Translations under genes and position numbers: made by a program
Shown: piece by piece, positions 4,187-8,091 of the stretch
How the letters are laid out: each line of letters opens with the position of its first letter
Numbering within the stretch: the stretch's first letter is position 1
Assembly (NCBI GenBank): GCA_023430825.1
Contig: JAEYYL010000015.1
Span: forward strand, 1-8,091
DNA from: Verrucomicrobiota bacterium
GTDB lineage: Bacteria; Verrucomicrobiota; Verrucomicrobiia; Opitutales; Opitutaceae
DNA: 8,091 bases
Direction of reading: 5' to 3'
The notes under the pieces: model-generated
What the model was told of the DNA's origin: nothing
Databases searched by the model: none
The model's input: only the letters and a program-made list of their open reading frames with translations

Positions 4187-7100
4187 ATGTCCGCCAAAGC
4201 CCGCCCGCCCGTCGTCCGCAGCGTCAAGACCCCCGACGCTCTCGCCGCGCTGCGCGCCTGGCTTGCCACGTTTTCCGACCGCACCCGCGAACGCGGCGAA
4301 CGCTACCACGCCGAAAGCCGCGTGAAAAAGATCGCCGCCAACGCCGACCACTACGTCGAGGCCGCCGTCCAGGGCTCCGCACCCACACCCTACTCGACCA
4401 CGCTTTTCTACACCCGCAGCCAGTGGAGTTCCCGCTGCACCTGCGAAGTCCGCGTGAACTGCAAACACGCTTACGCCGCCGGCCTCGCGTGGTTCGACCA
4501 CGTCGCCAGCGGCGCCATCGACGGCGTCGATCCCGCCTCGATTTCCACCAGCGCCCCGCCACCCGACCTTCCGCGCCGCACTCCTCTTACTTTCCGCCAG
4601 CAGTGGACCCCCGTCCTCGCCTCCAAACTCGGCCGCGTCCTCACCGAAGCCGAAGGGCACCAGCTCGACGAGCTCGCCGCACTCTTCGACGAGTTCGCCC
4701 AGGCCCACGGCACGCTCTACCCCGGCGCGCTGCTCCGCCACGGTTTCGACTACACGCCGCCCGCCGGCGCCCCGCTCTATAAACCCGCTTACTCCGGCTG
4801 GTGGGACAACACCAACGCCCCGCGCGACCCGTGGGCTCTCTGGCAATACATCGCCTACGACTACGAACTCGCCGGCCGCCCGCTCCCCGAAGCCTTCCTC
4901 CCGCTCACCCACACCGCGCCGATCCGCGCCGTCATCGAGGAACGCCTCGCCTCCCACGAACTCGCCGCCTGGCAGCGCGCCCTCGCCGCCGCGGACGAAC
5001 CCGCCAGCCACGCCTCGCACCCCGCCCTCGTCGAGGTCGACAGCCTTCGCGCCCGCATCCACCCGTCCGGCGGCCTCGTCATCGAGGTCCGCTCCGCCCC
5101 CGGCAAACCGTGGAAACCGCCCGGCAAAAACTGGTTTCACGCCCTCGCCTCCACCCGACCCGTCGATTTCGAACGCCTCTCCCCGCCCGAAGCCGCGCTC
5201 GGCAACGCCCTTGCCGCCGAGGCCCGCGCCGGCTTCGAACCGCCCAACGCCCGCCGCCCGCTCCCCGCCGAGGTCGCCGCCAATCTCTTCCGCACCCGCG
5301 CCGCGCGCGACGCCATCGTGCTGCCCGACGGCCAGCCGTTCGTCATCCAGCCCGACGCCCTGCTCCTCGACGCCCGCGTCTCGCCCTCCGCTGCCGACCG
5401 ACTCGAGCTGCATCTCGTCACGCCCGACGGCCGCGACGCCTCGCGCGCCGCGCTGCTCACCGTCCGCCCGTCGCCGCTGTATTTTTTCGACGGATACGTC
5501 TGGCGCGGCCCGCCGCCGACGCCCGACACCCCGCTCCCCACGAGCGCGCTCGGCGACCCGCGCCTGATGTCGCGCCTCCGCTCCGCCGGCCTGCGCCTCC
5601 CCGCCTCCCTCGAGCAAAACGTCCGCCGCATCGCGCTCCGTCCGCACCTGAAATGCTGGCTCGCGCCCGCCGCCGGCGACGACACCGCGATGGATTTCCA
5701 CGCGCAACTCCTCGCCCGCGCCGACGACTTTCCCTTCGAGCAACATTTCACCGGCACCGGCTGGCAATGGACATCCCAAGGCGCGCCACCCCCGCGCCGA
5801 CCCGACGAACCGTTTCTCGAGTTCGACCTCTCTGCCGCGCAAGCCGCCGTCGCCCGCCTCGCCGATTTCCATCTCGACTGGCATCCTTGGGAAGCCGACT
5901 GGGCGCGCTCCGCCACGCGCAATTTCCCCGAGGAGTTCATCGCTTGGCACGCCTCGCTGCCGCCCGGCCTCCCCGTCGAAGCCTCGCCCAGCCTCGCCAA
6001 CCTCCTCGGCCCACCGCTTCGCGCGCACGTCGAGTTCTCCGCCGCGCCCGCGCCGGAGTCCGCCGGCCGTGACTGGTTCAATCTCACCGCCAAACTCCGC
6101 GTCGAGGACACCAAGCTCACCGCCGAGGAAATCGCCTTGCTCCTCAAGGCCCGCGGCAAATGGGTCCGCCTCCCGCGCCATGGCTGGCAGCGTCTCGAAG
6201 TCGACGCCGCCGATGCCGACTCCGCCGCCGCGCTCGACCGCCTCGGCCTCGACGCCAACGAAGTGCTCGCCGACGGACGCCCCTCCGTCCACCGCATCCA
6301 CGCCCTCCAGCTCGCCGCCGAGGCCGATCTGCTCGAGGCGCGCGATGCCCGCCTCGCCGAATCGCTCCGCCAGCGCGCCCACGCGATCGCCGCCACCACG
6401 CCGCCCCCGCTGCCCGCCGGTTTGCGCGCCACGCTCCGCCCGTATCAGGAGGAAGGATACCATTTCCTCGCTCACCTCGCCGCCCTCGGCCTCGGCGGCG
6501 TGCTCGCCGACGACATGGGTTTAGGCAAAACCGTGCAAACCCTCGCCTGGCTCCTCCACGCCGCCGCGCAAAAATCCCTCTCCGAAAACGACCGCCCCCT
6601 CTCCGCCGGCGCCTCCTCGCCACCTCACGGTTTCCGCGCGCTCGTCGTCTGCCCGAAAAGCGTGAGCCACGGCTGGCTCGCCGAAACCGCCCGCTTCGCC
6701 CCCTCGCTCAACGCGACCCCCTTCAACCCCCTCCGCCTGGGTTCGGAAGGTAGGAGCCTGCTTGCAGGCGATAGCGTCTCTTCTCCGCTCTCAGGTAGCC
6801 CTCAGGTCTCAGGTCTCAGCCCTCAGGTCTCCGATTCCAGCTCTCAACTCCTCGTCGCCAACTACACCCAGCTCCGCCTCCACGCCGACTGGTTTCGCGC
6901 GCAGACCTGGGACGCCGTCATCCTCGACGAAGGCCAGTTCATCAAAAACCCGGGCAGCCAGGTCGCCACCGCCGCCCGCGCGCTCGTCAGCCGCCACCGT
7001 TTCGTCCTCACCGGCACGCCGATCGAGAACCGGCTCACCGATCTCTGGAGCCTTTTCGCCTTCGCACAGCCCGGCCTCCTCGGCACGCAATCCGCCTTCC

Positions 7101-7924
7101 GCCGCCAGCACGACCAGGCCGACGCCGCCGCGCTCACGCGCCTTCACCGCCGCGTCCGGCATTTCCTCCTCCGCCGCACGAAGGCCCAGGCCGCGCCCGA
7201 CCTGCCACCGCGCACCGAGGACGACCTCATCGTCGAACTCGAGGGCGAACAACGCCTCCTCTACGACGCCGAACTCAAGCGCGCCCGCGCCCAACTCCTC
7301 GGCGTCGACACCAACCGCGCCCTCCAGGCCGTCCGCTTCAACGTCCTCTCGAGCCTCCTCCGCCTCCGCCAGATCTGCTGTCACCCCGCACTCATCGATC
7401 CCGCGCACCGCGATCTCCCCAGCGCGAAACTCGACGCCTTGCTCGAACGCCTCGAGGAACTCGCCGACGAAGGCCACCAGGTCCTCGTGTTCAGCCAGTT
7501 CGTCACGATGCTCGAAATCATCCGCGACCGCCTCGCCGCCGCCGGCATCGGCCACCTCATGCTCACCGGCGCGACGGAGAACCGCGCCGAACTCGTCGAG
7601 CAGTTCCAGACCGACAAGACCAAAACCGTTTTCCTGCTCTCGCTCAAAGCCGCCGGCTTCGGCCTCAACCTCACCGCCGCGAGCTACGCGATCCTCTACG
7701 ACCCGTGGTGGAACCCGGCCGCGGAAGCGCAGGCGATCGACCGCACGCACCGTATCGGCCAGACGCAGCCCGTCGTCGCCTACCGTATCCTCGCCGAGGA
7801 TACGGTGGAGGAAAAGATCCGCGCCTTGCAGCGCGACAAGGCCGCCCTCGCCAGCGCCGTCGTGCAGGAAGAGTCGCTCGCGAGCGTCCTCGACCTCGAC
7901 AGCCTCCGCCAGATCCTCGCGTAA
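4187..7924 (+). CDS. SWIM zinc-finger SNF2-family helicase/ATPase
   Basis: The 1245-residue product is a DNA-dependent ATPase/translocase of the bacterial SNF2 (HepA/RapA-like, superfamily 2) type. A SWIM zinc finger with ligands C84, C86, C92 and H94 (CxCx5CxH) lies near the N-terminus, then about 650 poorly conserved residues. The SNF2 ATPase follows: LRPYQEEGYHFL, Walker A DDMGLGKT (K781), DEGQ (914-917, where DEAQ or DEAH is usual) and TGTPIENRLTDLWSLF (from 942). The C-terminal helicase lobe has VFSQF (1101-1105), DPWWNPA (from 1172) and DRTHRIGQ (1185-1192). All ATPase motifs look intact. Residues about 852-887 are encoded by repeat DNA (separate entries). The ATG at 4187 is chosen over a TTG at 4145; no Shine-Dalgarno is visible. 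Such proteins are thought to remodel protein-DNA or polymerase complexes; the exact role is unknown. No restriction or DISARM partners lie in the window. Confidence 0.93.
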   Translation: MSAKARPPVVRSVKTPDALAALRAWLATFSDRTRERGERYHAESRVKKIAANADHYVEAAVQGSAPTPYSTTLFYTRSQWSSRCTCEVRVNCKHAYAAGLAWFDHVASGAIDGVDPASISTSAPPPDLPRRTPLTFRQQWTPVLASKLGRVLTEAEGHQLDELAALFDEFAQAHGTLYPGALLRHGFDYTPPAGAPLYKPAYSGWWDNTNAPRDPWALWQYIAYDYELAGRPLPEAFLPLTHTAPIRAVIEERLASHELAAWQRALAAADEPASHASHPALVEVDSLRARIHPSGGLVIEVRSAPGKPWKPPGKNWFHALASTRPVDFERLSPPEAALGNALAAEARAGFEPPNARRPLPAEVAANLFRTRAARDAIVLPDGQPFVIQPDALLLDARVSPSAADRLELHLVTPDGRDASRAALLTVRPSPLYFFDGYVWRGPPPTPDTPLPTSALGDPRLMSRLRSAGLRLPASLEQNVRRIALRPHLKCWLAPAAGDDTAMDFHAQLLARADDFPFEQHFTGTGWQWTSQGAPPPRRPDEPFLEFDLSAAQAAVARLADFHLDWHPWEADWARSATRNFPEEFIAWHASLPPGLPVEASPSLANLLGPPLRAHVEFSAAPAPESAGRDWFNLTAKLRVEDTKLTAEEIALLLKARGKWVRLPRHGWQRLEVDAADADSAAALDRLGLDANEVLADGRPSVHRIHALQLAAEADLLEARDARLAESLRQRAHAIAATTPPPLPAGLRATLRPYQEEGYHFLAHLAALGLGGVLADDMGLGKTVQTLAWLLHAAAQKSLSENDRPLSAGASSPPHGFRALVVCPKSVSHGWLAETARFAPSLNATPFNPLRLGSEGRSLLAGDSVSSPLSGSPQVSGLSPQVSDSSSQLLVANYTQLRLHADWFRAQTWDAVILDEGQFIKNPGSQVATAARALVSRHRFVLTGTPIENRLTDLWSLFAFAQPGLLGTQSAFRRQHDQADAAALTRLHRRVRHFLLRRTKAQAAPDLPPRTEDDLIVELEGEQRLLYDAELKRARAQLLGVDTNRALQAVRFNVLSSLLRLRQICCHPALIDPAHRDLPSAKLDALLERLEELADEGHQVLVFSQFVTMLEIIRDRLAAAGIGHLMLTGATENRAELVEQFQTDKTKTVFLLSLKAAGFGLNLTAASYAILYDPWWNPAAEAQAIDRTHRIGQTQPVVAYRILAEDTVEEKIRALQRDKAALASAVVQEESLASVLDLDSLRQILA
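6740..6778 (+). repeat. REP-like hairpin embedded in frame in the SNF2 gene
   Basis: The sequence GTAGGAGCCTGCTTGCAGG (6750-6768), continuing CGATAGCG, contains the palindrome GCCTGC-TT-GCAGGC (6756-6769). GTAGGAGC, a short GC stem around CTTG, then CGAT is the layout of REP elements known from Pseudomonas and, as I recall, of similar intergenic repeats in Opitutaceae-type genomes. Here it is translated as part of residues 852-864 of the helicase. The flanking protein (PFNPLRL before, LLVANYTQL after) fits an ordinary SNF2 domain, so this looks like an insertion. Confidence 0.7.
6788..6847 (+). repeat. CTCAGG heptad tandem repeat inside the SNF2 gene
   Basis: CTCAGG or CTCAGC recurs at 6801, 6808, 6815 and 6822 with exact 7-base spacing, with another CTCAGG at 6790 and decayed units to about 6847. 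Three units make 21 bases, so the protein repeats every seven residues (SPQVSGL, SPQVSDS, from residue 872). The serine-rich product resembles no helicase element and is probably a disordered loop. Its composition (CTCAGG/TCTCAGC) differs sharply from the surrounding GCC/CGC-rich coding sequence. Confidence 0.75.
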
Positions 7925-8054
7925 GCGCCGCGCCGCGCGTCGTCCCTCCGTGGCCCGGTGCGTGAGCAGCGGGATCATCGCACCATCGCCCGCCTAGCTC
8001 CTTCTCTTTTCGCATTTGCCCTCACCTGCCTTTCGGCGTCACTCACCCTCCGCC

Positions 8055-8091
8055 ATGACCCGCTACGAAGCCTACATCCAGAAAGACTGGG
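8055..8091 (+). CDS. Start of an unidentified gene (cut by window edge)
   Basis: The ATG at 8055 opens a frame reading MTRYEAYIQKDW to the window edge. It lies 130 bases after the SNF2 stop, on the same strand, with no obvious terminator between, so co-transcription is possible. As with the neighbouring plus-strand genes, the leader (CACCCTCCGCC) has no Shine-Dalgarno. Twelve residues are too few to assign a family. The plausible, non-repetitive start and codon use make a real gene likelier than chance. Confidence 0.45.
   Translation, partial: MTRYEAYIQKDW

Noticed and set aside
4043..6475. An 810-codon open frame on the minus strand opposite the SNF2 gene
   Set aside because: It is a mirror of the strong third-position GC bias of the real gene: composition is dominated by G, A, E, R and V, with no recognisable domain, and it overlaps a clearly conserved helicase.
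6790..6847. CRISPR-like array
   Set aside because: Units are only 7 bases with no spacers between them and lie inside a coding frame.
4187..7924. Anti-phage system (DISARM-like or other SNF2-based defence)
   Set aside because: SNF2 helicases occur in such systems, but no methylase, nuclease, phospholipase-type or other partner gene is present; the upstream neighbour is a divergent transporter and the downstream gene is only 12 codons.

Overview
The window is GC-rich, with a strong preference for C- and G-ending codons. It holds four complete genes, a gene fragment at each edge, and an unusually dense set of dispersed palindromic repeats. The repeat types (GGAGCCGCGGCG hairpins, CCAAGCACCAA fold-backs, TCATTGCGAG palindromes, a REP-like hairpin), the homodimer-type glycyl-tRNA synthetase and the scarcity of Shine-Dalgarno sequences suggest a member of Verrucomicrobiota, possibly Opitutaceae. 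This is inference from memory of such genomes; there is no marker RNA in the window.

Layout: (1) 1-54, minus: first 18 codons of a probable IS1182/IS5-like transposase, cut by the window edge. (2) 55-443: non-coding, with a TCATTGCGAG-type palindrome (147-249) and a strong terminator hairpin (372-395). (3) 444-908, minus: a PA2169/DUF2383 ferritin-like four-helix-bundle protein. (4) 909-1319: non-coding, with a large fold-back repeat (1107-1276) ending 44 bases before glyS. (5) 1320-2846, plus: glycyl-tRNA synthetase (508 aa), followed by a terminator. (6) 2952-3836, minus: EamA/DMT-type transporter, convergent with glyS. (7) 3837-4186: divergent intergenic region holding an exact second copy of the hairpin found behind glyS. 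(8) 4187-7924, plus: a 1245-aa SWIM zinc-finger plus SNF2 helicase. (9) 8055-8091, plus: start of an unidentified gene.

The genes do not form one operon or an evident joint system. DUF2383/glyS and eamA/SNF2 are divergent pairs, and glyS/eamA converge. The window looks like an ordinary housekeeping-plus-accessory stretch in a repeat-rich chromosome.

The most unusual feature is inside the SNF2 gene. A REP-like hairpin followed by a 7-base tandem repeat (about 6740-6847) sits in frame between the Walker A and DEGQ motifs and adds about 36 residues. Apparently intergenic-type repeat DNA has become protein-coding without breaking the helicase. I did not find a convincing undescribed defence or other multi-gene system.
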